57,035 nt of DNA, from contig JABLUY010000236.1 in NCBI GenBank assembly GCA_013306675.1, positions 1 through 57,035 of the forward strand. The letters run 5' to 3'. The notes under the pieces were generated by a model. It saw only the letters and a list, made by a program, of their open reading frames with translations. It did not search any database and was not told the DNA's origin. Positions 45,029 through 54,984 of this stretch are shown here, piece by piece (the stretch's first letter is position 1; every line of letters begins with the position of its first letter). The position numbers were made by a program, and so were the translations under genes. This DNA comes from Thraustochytrium sp. TN22 (lineage: Eukaryota > Sar > Bigyra > Thraustochytrida > Thraustochytriidae).

Positions 45029-45975
45029 ATGCCGGCCAAGGCGCCGTCGCGCGTGCGCGGGCGCGCGGCGGCGGGCGTGGGCGTGGCGCGCAACCACCCG
45101 GCCGCGCCGCTGCGGCGCGGCGGCAGCTCCGGGAGCGGCGGCGGCGGCGGAGGGGCGTTTGCGGGGCACGGCGGCGCGGGCGCCGGCGCCGAGCGGGTGA
45201 AGACGCGCCGCGCGGGGCCCGCGCTCACGCTGTCGGCGCACTACCAGCGCGGCGAGGAGGAGGACCTCGTGCCGGACGGCGACGGCAAGCTGTCCGGCGA
45301 GGGCTTCCGCGAGCGCTTCGAGGTCGGCGAGGTGCTGGGCCGCGGCACCACCTCGCTTGTGCGCGCGGCGCGCTGCCGGGAGACCGGCCGCCTGTACGCG
45401 TGCAAGGTCATGGACAAGCGCAAGGTCAACCAGCGCGCGCGCGTGCGCGAGGAGGTGGCCATTCTGCGCCAGGTGCGCCATCACGGGCTCGTGCGTCTGC
45501 ACGCCGTCGCCGAGACCTCCGACGAGCTGCTGCTGCTCATGGACCTGGCGCTCGGCGGCGACCTTTACGAGCGCATCGTGCAGAAGATCCGCTACACGGA
45601 GGGCGAGGCGCGCCGCCTCATGCGCACGCTGCTCGACGCGCTCGGCGACCTGCACGCGCGCGGCATCATTCACCGCGACGTAAAGCCGGAGAACATCCTG
45701 CTCACTTCGCGTGAGATCGACACGGGTATCAAGCTCAGTGACTTTGGCCTTGCCAAAATCCTCGAGCCCGCTCGTGCCTTCGACTCGCTTGCCGCAGATT
45801 CCAGCCTCGTCGCGGCTGCCAAGGATTACTACCTGCATGCGGCAGCCGCCTCGCCCCCGCCCACGCCGGAGCATGCCAGCGCCGCCTTTGCAGAAGCCGA
45901 CGCGGCCTCCGGTACTGCCGCAGCTACGGATACCTCGTCTTCGTCCTCCGCCTCTTCCTCCGCCGTCCCTGCCGG

Positions 45976-46027
<52 letters not shown>

Positions 46028-46381
46028 ATGGCCGCCGTGGAGGGCCGTGCACGCGCCTACACGAGATGCGGGACGGACTACTACGTGGCACCCGAGGTCC
46101 TCCTCGGCAAAGGCTACGGGCCACAAGTCGACGTTTGGAGCGCCGGCGTGGTCCTTTATGTCCTGCTCTGCGGGTCGCCGCCCTTTGGCGCCAACGAGGC
46201 CGAGGACGTGTCCGTGCTTTACCGCCAGATCCTCATGGGCACGCTGTCTTTTGAGGGCTCGGTCTGGGGCGGCGTCTCGGACGTTGCCAAGGACCTCATT
46301 CGCGGCATGCTCACCATCGAGCCGCAGAGCCGTCTCTCTGCGGGCCAAGCGCTCGCGCACGCCTGGTTCGCCGACCGCTAA
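45029..46381 (+). CDS. CaMK-type serine/threonine kinase with polyglutamine in the activation segment
   Basis: A 450-residue kinase. The longer frame starts with a GTG; the ATG at 45029 (MPAKAPSRVR) is used. A Gly/Arg-rich head of about 90 residues precedes the kinase fold: glycine loop GRGTTS (104-109), ATP lysine in YACK (126), HRDVKPEN (215-222), DFGLAK (238-243), GTDYYVAPE (about 347-355), and DVWSAGVVLYVLLCG, the CaMK form. All catalytic residues are present. Between DFG and APE, about 100 low-complexity residues (245-340) with 17 Gln sit in the activation segment, which is rarely so long. No autoinhibitory or calmodulin-binding tail is evident after AHAWFADR. Substrate is unknown. Confidence 0.9.
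45977..46027 (+). repeat. CAG repeat, 17 glutamine codons
   Basis: Sixteen CAG and one CAA, in frame inside the kinase activation segment. Confidence 0.95.
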
Positions 46382-46561
46382 GCCTTCGGCCGGCCTCATG
46401 GGCTGGCGCGACGCCGCCACCGTTCTGCGCGCTTGCCTGCCTGGCAGTGGAGATTGTGCAACAGTAAAGCAAGAACAAGCCATGTGTACGATGGAATGAA
46501 TGATGGCCCTGGGTACCACTACAAAAGACTTGTCGTTCATTGAAGATAAAAGGATCGATGC

Positions 46562-47278
46562 TCAGGCATCCTCGCCGCCAAGGCTCATGGCCGTGACGTT
46601 GAAGTTGACGCTGTCCGGGTCAAGGTCCATGAACTGCGTCTTGATGATGACAGCCGTGTCCTGCGCAAAGGACTCCTGCGAGGTCGGCCCGTGGTCGATG
46701 GGGCCCGGCATCATGCCATCGAGCTCCAGCAGGCGGTCCTCAAAGTTGACGAAGCAGATGAAGTGGCCCTCGACCTCATCGTTGTGGCCCGGCGTGGCCG
46801 TCTCACCCGATGACGCGCTCTGCTCACTCGCCTCGTGAATGTGCGTGGCAGCAGCCAGGCTCTCACCCAGGTCGTCCGGGCTGTCGCCGCGGTGATCCGC
46901 AATGAAGTTGCCCAGCGGGCTGTCGTCCGCGAACGACACGCCCGGCACGTTGGCCGTCGCGTGCACGCAGGCGATCGTGCCGCACGCGTTGCCGAAGCGC
47001 GGCAGCTGGTGCAGGTAGAAGATGCCCTGGGCCGCCGGGTCCGTGATGCACTTGTCCTTGTACGTCTCGCGCCGGATCGCGTTGATGGTGTCGCTCGGGA
47101 AGAGCAGGCACATGGCCACCACCGGCTGCGGGATCATCTCGATCAGCTCCGGATCCAGCCCGAACACGTCGTGGAAGTTCACGCTCTCGTCCACCTTCAT
47201 GCGCCGCAGGAACCCATTCAGCACGTCCGGGTTCGACTCCAGCGGCAACCACCGCGGCGTCGCCTTGCTCTCGGCCAT
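46562..47278 (-). CDS. Ubiquitin C-terminal hydrolase (UCH, peptidase C12)
   Basis: A 238-residue cysteine protease from an ATG (MAESKATPRW), close to the UCHL1/UCHL3 length. It removes small adducts from the C-terminus of ubiquitin. The catalytic Cys is C99 in FGNACGTIACVHA; His is H172 in GHFICF; Asp is D187 in LELDG. The opening LPLESNPDVLNGFLRRM fits the UCH N-terminus. The oxyanion Gln normally six residues before the Cys is displaced: the sequence reads HQLPRFGNAC, with Pro at -6 and Gln at -8. It lies convergent to the CaMK gene (180 bp between stops) and shares a 357-bp divergent promoter with the next gene. Confidence 0.92.
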   Translation of the reverse strand: MAESKATPRWLPLESNPDVLNGFLRRMKVDESVNFHDVFGLDPELIEMIPQPVVAMCLLFPSDTINAIRRETYKDKCITDPAAQGIFYLHQLPRFGNACGTIACVHATANVPGVSFADDSPLGNFIADHRGDSPDDLGESLAAATHIHEASEQSASSGETATPGHNDEVEGHFICFVNFEDRLLELDGMMPGPIDHGPTSQESFAQDTAVIIKTQFMDLDPDSVNFNVTAMSLGGEDA

Positions 47279-47635
47279 CCTCTCCGCGCTCGCGCCCGCC
47301 GCCCGCCGCGCGATCCTCGCCGCCGCCCGTACGTTCGCGATCTGCTCCTGCTCTGCTTCTGCTTCTGCTTCTGCTTCGCTCGCTCGCTCTCCGAGGCTGG
47401 GTCGAGGGCCACCATGTCACAGCCCACGCGGCGCGTCCTTTCTAAGCTCGCTTCTTAAAGGCCCAGCTAGCTTGGACTTGGCCTCTGCTCGCCTCGCCTC
47501 GCCTCGCCAACGTAGACCGGCGCCGTGGCGCCGCGCTCCACGTCGTCCTTGAGCCCGTCGCGCGTGCGACGTTGTACTTGTACTTGTACTCGTACTCGTA
47601 CTCGGCCTCCAAAGACGGCGACGGCGGCAAGGGCC
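47279..47635. promoter_or_regulatory. Shared divergent promoter region
   Basis: This 357-bp region lies between divergent ATGs. It holds a TCTGCTTC-type repeat near 47345-47385 and a TACTTG/TACTCG repeat at about 47574-47603. Both promoters must be here. Confidence 0.6.
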
Positions 47636-48589
47636 ATGGCGGCGGCGCGAGCTCGAGCCGTGCGGCTGCTAGACGGCGGCACGGGCGAGGAGCTCATGCG
47701 ACGCGGGCTGCCGGACAACCGCAAGACGTGGTCGGCGCTCGCTCTGAGCGATGCGCGACACCACGCGCTCCTGGAGGACGTGCACGCGTCCTTTCTGCGC
47801 GCTGGCGCGGACTTTATCACAGCCAACAACTACGGCGTCACGCCGGGCGTTGGCTTCGGCATGGAGGAGATCGAAGCGCTCGCCGCCACGGCGGGCCGTA
47901 TCGCGCGTGAAGCGGTTCGCAAGACCAAGCCCGCCGCCGCTGTCTGCGGCTCGCTACCGCCACTCGTCGAAAGCTACCGGCCTGACCTTGTCGGGCCGCA
48001 CGAGGTCGGCGTCGCCACTTACACGCGCATCGCCACGGCGCTGCACCCGTGGGTCGACTGTTTTCTCGCCGAGACGCTGTCCTCGATTGAGGAGATGTCC
48101 CAGGCCAGGGAGGCCGTGGCCAAGCTCCCGCTCGAGCCGAGGCGCCCGCTGTGGTGCTCATGGACGCTGGCGCGCGGCGCCAAGCTGCGCAGCGGCGAGC
48201 CCGTCGCCGACGCGGTCGCCGGCCTCCTCGACGGGCCTCTGGCGCCCCCGGCAGCCGTGCTGTTCAACTGCTGCGAGCCGGAGGCCGTCACCGAGGCGCT
48301 TGAAGCGCTCAGGGACACGCCCGGTCTGCACGATCGCCTCCGCGCCGCCAACGTCGAGCTCGGCGCCTACGCCAACCGCCTCACCCCGATCGCCAGCGAC
48401 TGGGCCCTGGAAACCTCCGCGGAGCCCCAGGCCCTGCGCGATGACCTCGCGCCCCAGGCCTACCTAGATCGCTTTGTTCGTCGCTGGGTCCAGCCCGACC
48501 TTGGCGTCACGCTCGTCGGTGGTTGTTGCGGCGTCACTCCCGACCACATTGCCCTTCTCCGCGCCGCACTCCTTGCGCCTTCACCATGA
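47636..48589 (+). CDS. Homocysteine S-methyltransferase family enzyme
   Basis: A 317-residue protein. The longer frame begins with a GTG; the ATG at 47636 (MAAARARAVRLLDGGTGEEL) is used. It has the zinc-dependent methyltransferase barrel: LLDGGTGEEL near the start, FITANNYG, then FNCCEPEAV and a C-terminal GGCCGVTPDHI; these Cys residues should bind zinc and activate homocysteine thiolate. Members use S-methylmethionine, SAM or betaine to make methionine; the donor cannot be read here. No cobalamin-binding domain is attached, so it is not MetH. Length fits single-domain members such as Mmum/Sam4. Confidence 0.92.
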   Translation: MAAARARAVRLLDGGTGEELMRRGLPDNRKTWSALALSDARHHALLEDVHASFLRAGADFITANNYGVTPGVGFGMEEIEALAATAGRIAREAVRKTKPAAAVCGSLPPLVESYRPDLVGPHEVGVATYTRIATALHPWVDCFLAETLSSIEEMSQAREAVAKLPLEPRRPLWCSWTLARGAKLRSGEPVADAVAGLLDGPLAPPAAVLFNCCEPEAVTEALEALRDTPGLHDRLRAANVELGAYANRLTPIASDWALETSAEPQALRDDLAPQAYLDRFVRRWVQPDLGVTLVGGCCGVTPDHIALLRAALLAPSP

Positions 48590-49338
48590 CGACCTGATGA
48601 CTCAGAAAATGACGATCCGCCCTTGGCGAACCAGACGGCTGCGACTTGCCCTCGATCGCCGACTTGCTCTTGGAAAGCAGCCTTGCGGTGTCGCGCGTGT
48701 CGCGCCCGAGGCCTCTTGGCCCAGGCAACTTCTCGCGTCTCGCCAATGGCCTCACCAGAGGCTTATCTTCGTGCGACGTCACCCTCGACCGCATCACCCT
48801 CTTCCGCCTCGCGCTTGCTCACGTTCTCCCTGGCGCCCCGCCTCATTCCCGCACATCACGGTGTTGTCGCTCGGCGTCCTCCAGGTGCACTTGACGAAGC
48901 AGCCGGCCTAGTCCAACTTCAACAAAAGTGGCTCCGGCCAGCGAGCGAGACGAGCCGACCGACGACGTGCCGGCGGAGCGACCTCGCGTCCCGCGCGGCG
49001 CCCTCCTCGGGCTGGCTGGCGTCCCGCCCCGCGGCTTGATGTGCCCAGGCGAGCAGGCGAGCAGGCAGACTTGGAGGAGACAGCGCGTCGTCGCGGGAAG
49101 CTCAGCGATCAAGCGGCCGGCCCCGGCAGACTCCGATCGAGCTCTCCCTCGCGCGCGGCGGCGGCGGCGGGCGGCGAACGGCGGCGGCGAACGGCGGCGG
49201 CGGCGGCGGCGGCACGCGCAGGCGCGCGAGCTCGGTCGGGCTCCGGGCGGCGGCAGCCGGCAGGCAGGCGGGCAGGCAGGCAGGGCGCAGGCGGCGGCGG
49301 CGCATCACGGGCTCGAACGAACGAAAGGCAGCAGCAAG
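48590..49338. other. Intergenic region
   Basis: A 749-bp spacer between two plus-strand genes. The right half has GGCGGC-rich sequence (49140-49300) just before the next ATG. Open frames here lack domains. Confidence 0.5.
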
Positions 49339-49755
49339 ATGCAGGACCGCTTCGTCAAGGCGCGCCACTCGCTGCGGCAGGCGGAGGACAGCTACTGCGG
49401 CAACAGCGTCAAGGTGCTGTCCCGAGTGTGGATCCTCACGCAGGTATGCACGCTCGCGCTGGTCATCGCCGGCTTCGCGCTCGGTAGCGACCGCAGCGAT
49501 GCTGGCTATGCGTAGGTTTCCGGTTTTCCGCCTCCCGCGCGCAAAGGCGACGGTGGCGGAGGAGGCATCACTGACGGCGATCGCACCGCGCGCAGGTTCA
49601 TCGGCGTCTGGGTCGCGCTGCTGGCCATCTTCCTCGCCGTGGTCGGCACGCTGACGCTGCGCAAGTACCGCACCGTTGCGACGCACGGCGCTCTGACGGG
49701 CATGAGCTTCATGATGGCGCAGCGTACGTAGCCAACCGCATGCCTAGTCATGCAT

Positions 49756-49803
<48 letters not shown>

Positions 49804-50165
49804 GGCCGGGTGACTGACGGAATGTGGTGCTTGTTTGTTTGTGCGCAGTGATGCTCATTTCGGCCTGCGTGGCTGGCACGCGGCGGGGCTGCGAGGCCGG
49901 GTCGACGCCGGCGGAGGCGGCCGTGGGCGCCTTCAGCGTGCTGCTCTTCTTCCTGTACCTCCTCTTCACCTGGCTGCTGGTCAAGTTCCGCGCCGACATC
50001 GTCGCGTACGAGGACGTGGACGACGTGCTGACCTCGATCGAGATGAACGGGTCTGACGACCACGAGAACGGCGTCACGGGCGCTGTCGGTGCGGACGCCG
50101 ACGACGGCCTGGATGGCGGCGTGCGCAAGTCCCACGAGGAGGGCTCTGACCTCAAGATGGTGTAG
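49339..50165 (+). CDS. Four-helix membrane protein, three exons
   Basis: Exons 49339-49511, 49596-49723 and 49849-50165 join in frame to a 205-residue protein. Splicing is supported by frame continuity of hydrophobic helices and GT-AG borders: donor GTAGGT with acceptor GCGCAG, then donor GTACGT with acceptor GCGCAG. Without splicing each frame ends in a stop. Helices lie at about 28-50, 58-80, 92-110 and 123-145. A loop between helices three and four has two Cys (SACVAGTRRGCEAG). The tail is acidic (DDHENGV, DADDGLDGG). The N-terminus is soluble, so both ends are probably cytosolic. No tetraspanin CCG motif or other family signature was recognised. Function unknown. Confidence 0.75.
49512..49595 (+). 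other. Intron 1 of the four-helix protein gene (84 nt)
   Basis: The GTAGGT donor follows codon GC-; the GCGCAG acceptor completes it to GCG (Ala). The intron holds an in-frame stop. Confidence 0.75.
49724..49848 (+). other. Intron 2 of the four-helix protein gene (125 nt) with (GA)n
   Basis: Donor GTACGT and acceptor GTGCGCAG. The intron carries a (GA)n tract of about 21 units (49758-49799), then a T-rich stretch (TTGTTTGTTTG) before the acceptor. Confidence 0.75.
49758..49799. repeat. (GA)n microsatellite inside an intron
   Basis: About 21 GA dinucleotides, uninterrupted. Confidence 0.9.
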
Positions 50166-50265
50166 AAAAGCAAACAATGACAGCCACTTGCACTCGCAGC
50201 AGCTGAGCGTCGCGAATCGGCAGCACCCTTGTATGTGCAGGAAACAATCGGGGGAAAAGTTCAGC

Positions 50266-51104
50266 TTAGTGTTGGTGGTTCATGGCGCTGTCGCGTGGCG
50301 GCGAGCGCGGTGGTGGGTGGCCCATGTCCTGTGGCGAACCCGGGCCGGGTGCGGACGAGGGCGACATTGGCGAGCGGTCGTACTCCGCCGAGGAAGGCTG
50401 GCCCATCAGCCTTGTCCTCTCGCGGAGCTCCTCGCGGCTTGGCAGTCGTGGCCGGTGTTTTTCAAAGTAGCGCCGTACGACGCGCGTCATGACGAGCGAG
50501 CCCCTGCAGATATCAATCACGCGCGCGGGCGTTAGCCTTTTTGTTGTGTATCGCCTTCGACAAGGAGAAGTCTTAATCACGTACCAGCAGCCCAGCGAAA
50601 TGAGCACAAAGGACGTGGGCGTGTAGGGCATGTTTGCAAAGGTGTAGACCACGATGGTCACGTTGACGATGTGAAGCGAGAGATCCACGTTTCTCTTGCA
50701 CAGGTCGCGCCAATCCCTGTACAGAATGAGGCTCATATCCGTGAAGATGACCGTCCACGAGGCGCAGATGTAAAAACATGTGCTCGTGGCGCGCTCCGTG
50801 GCGAGCAGAAAGGCAAGAAAGGCGTACAGGATACAGGTGACCATGACTGCGCGCGCGCGTACAAGCGAGCAAACAAAGAGCGTGCGTCAGTGAGCGAGCA
50901 AGCGGGCAGCGGGTTGCTCGTGCGGCCGCGCGCCTGCGCCCCGCACGTACCGATGGGGCCCGTCACGCAGAGGATGACCACGGGCACCTTTGTCGCCACG
51001 GAAAAGCGCGTGAAGGACGCCCACTTGTACCTCTCGCCGAGCAGCGCGTAAAAGGACACGAGCATGCCCACGCAGGCCGTGGCCGCCGCGAACACATGGT
51101 ACAT
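50266..51104 (-). CDS. Multi-pass membrane protein, two or three exons
   Basis: Exon 1 runs 51104-50951 from an ATG (MYHVFAAATA). A 104-nt intron (50950-50847, donor GTACGT, acceptor GCGCAG) joins it in phase 1 to exon 2. A second interval, 50584-50504 (81 nt; GTACGTGATT to CTGCAG, with GGCTAAC like a branch site), has intron borders but is open in frame, so it may be retained or alternatively spliced. With both removed the protein has 217 residues, otherwise 244. Four to five helices are seen: FAAATACVGMLVSFYALL, VPVVILCVTGPI plus ILYAFLAFLL, FYICASWTVIF, and VTIVVYTFA to VLISLGCW. The tail is Arg/Pro/Ser-rich. An upstream exon may be missing. Function unknown. Confidence 0.7.
50504..50584 (-). 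other. Possible 81-nt intron that is open in frame
   Basis: Donor GTACGTGATT, internal GGCTAAC, acceptor CTGCAG; length is divisible by three and the interval has no stop in the reading frame. Splicing or retention both leave the frame intact. Confidence 0.55.
50847..50950 (-). other. Intron 1 of the multi-pass protein gene (104 nt)
   Basis: Donor GTACGT after codon ATC-G and acceptor GCGCAG before TC-ATG; the join creates an ATC-GTC-ATG reading (Ile-Val-Met) that continues a hydrophobic helix. Confidence 0.75.
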
Positions 51105-51851
51105 GGGCGCGTGCGCCGGCCTAGTCTCGCTGCCAGCCCACGGCCCTGCTGGCCATGCCTGCGGCCACGTCGTCGTCCCCCTCGCCGCCTCCTTCCGCCG
51201 CGCCGCCTGCCAGGGCCGCCGCGGGCGGCCGGGGCTGCGCGCGCCGCGCCGCGCCGCGCCGCGCCGCGCCGCGCCGCGCCGCGCCGGGCCGCGCCGCGCC
51301 GCGCCGCGCAGGCCGCTCGCGACGGGTCGGGCCGTCGGGTCGGCTCGGCTCGAGTCGATCGCGCTTGCGGGAATTGATTTGATTGCCGGCTTCGGCCTGG
51401 CTCCGTCGTCAGCCTGGACTCGACGGCAGTTGGGTCAACGCGGCCAACTTGAGTTCTACCAAAGAAACTGTAAAAGGTTCACTGGCTGACCGTGAGCTGA
51501 GCTGCTGGCTGAGCGGCTGAGCTGACAGGGAGAAGCCACCAGGAGCACGGCAAGGGACGTAGCTAACTGTAAATCTGCGCGCGCTTTGCGGCCGCCAGCG
51601 GCAGGCCGAGCAGGACAACAGGCTGCTCAAGAGGCACGTCCAGGGCCTGCAAGATGATGGGCTTGACGATGCACAGGCCATCGGATGCACGGTGGTCACG
51701 CCCGCCAACGAGGAGCTCTCACGCTTCGGCAGCCTGCCAGTTGGCGGGCTGGTCAATGATGGCAAGGGCGCCGATGCTCATGAACAAATGGCAATGCTTG
51801 GAGTGAAGTGGAAATAAACAAACAGAGCGACGGCGTCGCGACGGCCGGGAA
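51105..51851. other. Intergenic region with (GCGCC)n
   Basis: A 747-bp region between two minus-strand genes: promoter and possibly upstream exon of the multi-pass gene on one side, 3' end of the PHD gene on the other. It holds the pentanucleotide array at 51241-51310. Confidence 0.5.
51241..51310. repeat. (GCGCC)n pentanucleotide array, 14 units
   Basis: Nine perfect GCGCC units, one GGGCC interruption, then about four more units, the last ending GCGCA. Being a non-triplet repeat, it fits a non-coding location. Confidence 0.9.
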
Positions 51852-54800
51852 TCAGAGCATGCCGCCGAGACGGGCATTGACGACGGTGTGGACGAACTTG
51901 TTGAGGCGGCCGCGGCGGATGACGAAGAGCGAGTCAACCGTGAGCTTCTGTGCGAGCGGGTCGTCCTGCAGATAGTTGAGGTGGCCGAGCTTGAACTCGG
52001 TCTCAACGACGACAGGCAGGAGCTTGAAGCAGCGGCTGCGCAGCGGCGAGGCCTCGAAGTAGTCGCTCGGGAGCAAAAATAAAATGCGCGCGTCGTCGTG
52101 GTCGCGCAGCATGTAAAGCGCGGCGCAGAGAAAGGGCAGGGCAACCTCAAAGTCCGGGTTGGCGATGATGAGGTCGAAGGAACGGTGCAGCGGCTCGTGC
52201 ACAGCGGCGTCCAGGACGTCACCATGGACCCAATTGCGGTCCCGGAAGCGCTTCTTGCCCTTGGCGAAACGGTCCGCCTCGATCTCGATGCAGGTGGACC
52301 CGGCCGGCAACACGGAGCTGAGCGCGCCCACGCCCGCGCCAAGGTCAGCGCAGTGCAGCGCGTCGGCCATGCGCGGCGCGGTGGGTGAGATGGCGCCAGT
52401 GCGCACGAACTCGTTCAAGCCGGCGATGCCGTGGCAGAAGATCTTGTCCAGCAGCGTGCCTATGAAGCACACGGCGTTGTTGGGCGTGCAGTAGAGCCGC
52501 TTGGCGGTAATCTCGCGGCCGAAGCGGTCAAAGTGCCGCCGCGAGTACCCTCCGCTGGCCTTGGTGAACATGCGGATCATGCGGGCGAGGCGCTTGCTCT
52601 CGAGCTCCCGCAGCGCCTCGGCGTCTCGCCGCACGAGACCACCGTTCTCTTCGCCTGCGTTCGAATCAGAGTTCGCGGTGGCATCCTCCGCACCTGCGTT
52701 CGCGTTGGCGTCCGCATTTGCGTCCTGCGCGCTAGCGTCCTGCGCGCTAGCGTCCTGCGCGCTTGCGTTCGCGATGGCACCTGCATTTGCGTTCTCACTC
52801 GCGTCTGCGCCGGATTCCGCGCCCGCGCCCACGCCCGCGCCCACGCCCGCGCCCGCGCTATGGTTCTGACTGTCGAAGCGGTAGCACGCCCAGCACGTAA
52901 AGGCCGTCTCGCTGTCCGGGATGGGCGCCGAGCGGTGGTGGCCCACCAAGCCAAGCTCCGACTCGGGCGGCGTATCGTCGGCTTGCTCGTAGCAACACCA
53001 GTGCTGCCATGAATGGCACGTGGAGCAGGAAACCCAGACTTTGCCCTTGTCCGTGGCCTCCGACGCCTGGACGCTCTCACACAGGCACCAGACGCCAACC
53101 GTGGTGTAGTCCAGCATGCCGAAGGCCTCCGTCACGCGGAAGGGCTCCGTCGTGCAGCACACATGGATGGAACGGCTGCCAATCTCCAGCTTGTACACGC
53201 CAGGCGACAGCCACTGCGGCACGGTCCACTCCAGCACGCCGCTCACGCGCTTGCCCTGCACGCCGTTCACCACTTCATCCTCCACGTCCACCTCGTTGCG
53301 GTCGCCCTGCAGCTCCGTCGCCACGTCATAGAGATGCTCCTTGCGCGCGCGCTCGCCCTGCACCAGGACTGCGTAAAAGTCGCGCTGCTTCGGCAGCGAG
53401 AGCGTGGTTGCGCGGCACATGCGCACGCCGTCCCCATCCAAAAACACCTTGATTGCGCCGCGACCGGCCTGGCTGCCGCGCGCGCCATGGCCAGCGGCCT
53501 CGTTGTTGCTGTCCGCGTCGCCGTCCTTGCTCTCTCCGCCCTCCGCCGCCTCCTCGCCCTCCTCGCCCTCCTCGCCCTCCGCCCAGGTCTCCAGCCACGA
53601 CAATGTGCGCGAGTCCTTGATTTTCCACGTCACCGACCATCGCACACGGCACTGCGAGCCCTTGGGCACGTGCATGTGCTCCATGATCTGCATCGCCCGT
53701 TTGCGCTTAAGAACGCGCCGTACGCGCGCCTCCTGCGCGGTCGGCCCAGCCCGCCGCCTGCCGCTTGTCTCGGCAGACATTCCGGACACCGAGGCGGCGC
53801 TCGAGCCAGCTGCCGTCGCCTTTCGCGCGGGGCGCCGCGCGGCCGTCTGTGCAACGCTACCCGCGTCGTCGGAAGCCACAGCCACAGCCGATGCAGCGGC
53901 TGCTGTGACGGCGGCGGCGACGGCGGCCTCAGGGGAGGCTGCTGCCGCGCGAAGACTCTCGTCGGGGTTCGTCGCTCCGTCTCCTGCTACTGCTGCTGCT
54001 GCTGCTGCTGCCGCCGGCGTCTCGGAAGGTGGGAGCTCCTCCGCGGCAGGCTGCAGCGCGGCAGCGGCGGCTTCTCTCGCAGCGGCGGCAGCCTCTCTCG
54101 CGGCGGCCTCCTCAGCGCGCACGCGCGCCTGCGCGGCGCGCTGCTCGCGGGCTGCGTCGGCTCGCGCGTGCTCGCGCATGGCCTTGCGACGCTCCTTGGA
54201 CATTTTGCGGAACGCAGAGCGATGCCGTGGCGGCAGGACCACGCCCGACTTGCGCGGCCCGCGTTTGACGGCCGGCGTCTGGCGCTCCTCCTTCGCCTCG
54301 AGCTCAGCGCTCTCGCCGTTGTTCGTGACCCCACCGGCGTCCACATCTACCTCCATAGTCTGGGTATCTCTCCCCTGCGGCTTGAGGCTGCCGCTTCGAA
54401 TCTCCTTGTGGGCCTGCGCTGCGCCTTGCTGCAGCTGCTGCCCTCCTTGATCTTGCTGACCGGGCCGCGCCGGCACCCCGTCATCCGCCTTCGTGTCCGC
54501 CTCCTCCGCCATGGCCCCGTCCTCCTCCTCGTCCTCGTCCTCTCCCTCGTCCTCGTCCTCGTCCTCGTCCTCCTCGTCCTCCTCCTCCTCGTCGTCCTCC
54601 TCCTCCTCCCTGTCGCCACCGTCGGCGCCGTGGGCGGCGGTGTCATGGCCCGCTGGCGGCTCCGCGGCTGTCTCGGGCACCTCCTCACTGTGCTCCCGGC
54701 CCCCACGGGCCTTACTGGGGGCACCGGTCTGTTCCACAGTGGACGTCCCGGGGTCACTCCCCACAGGACTGGCGCGCACTGTCACGGAGGAGGAGGACTG

Positions 54801-54940
54801 GCACCGCGCGAGTACGTGGGAGGCGGGCTGCAGCGTGGGCTCCGCGGGCCGTGCGAGCTGCGCAGGCTGTGCGCTGCCAGGCATGGGCGAGACGACGCTG
54901 CTTTGCGCCGGGGATGCGGCCGTGCTTCTTTCGCTCAAAC

Positions 54941-54984
<44 letters not shown>

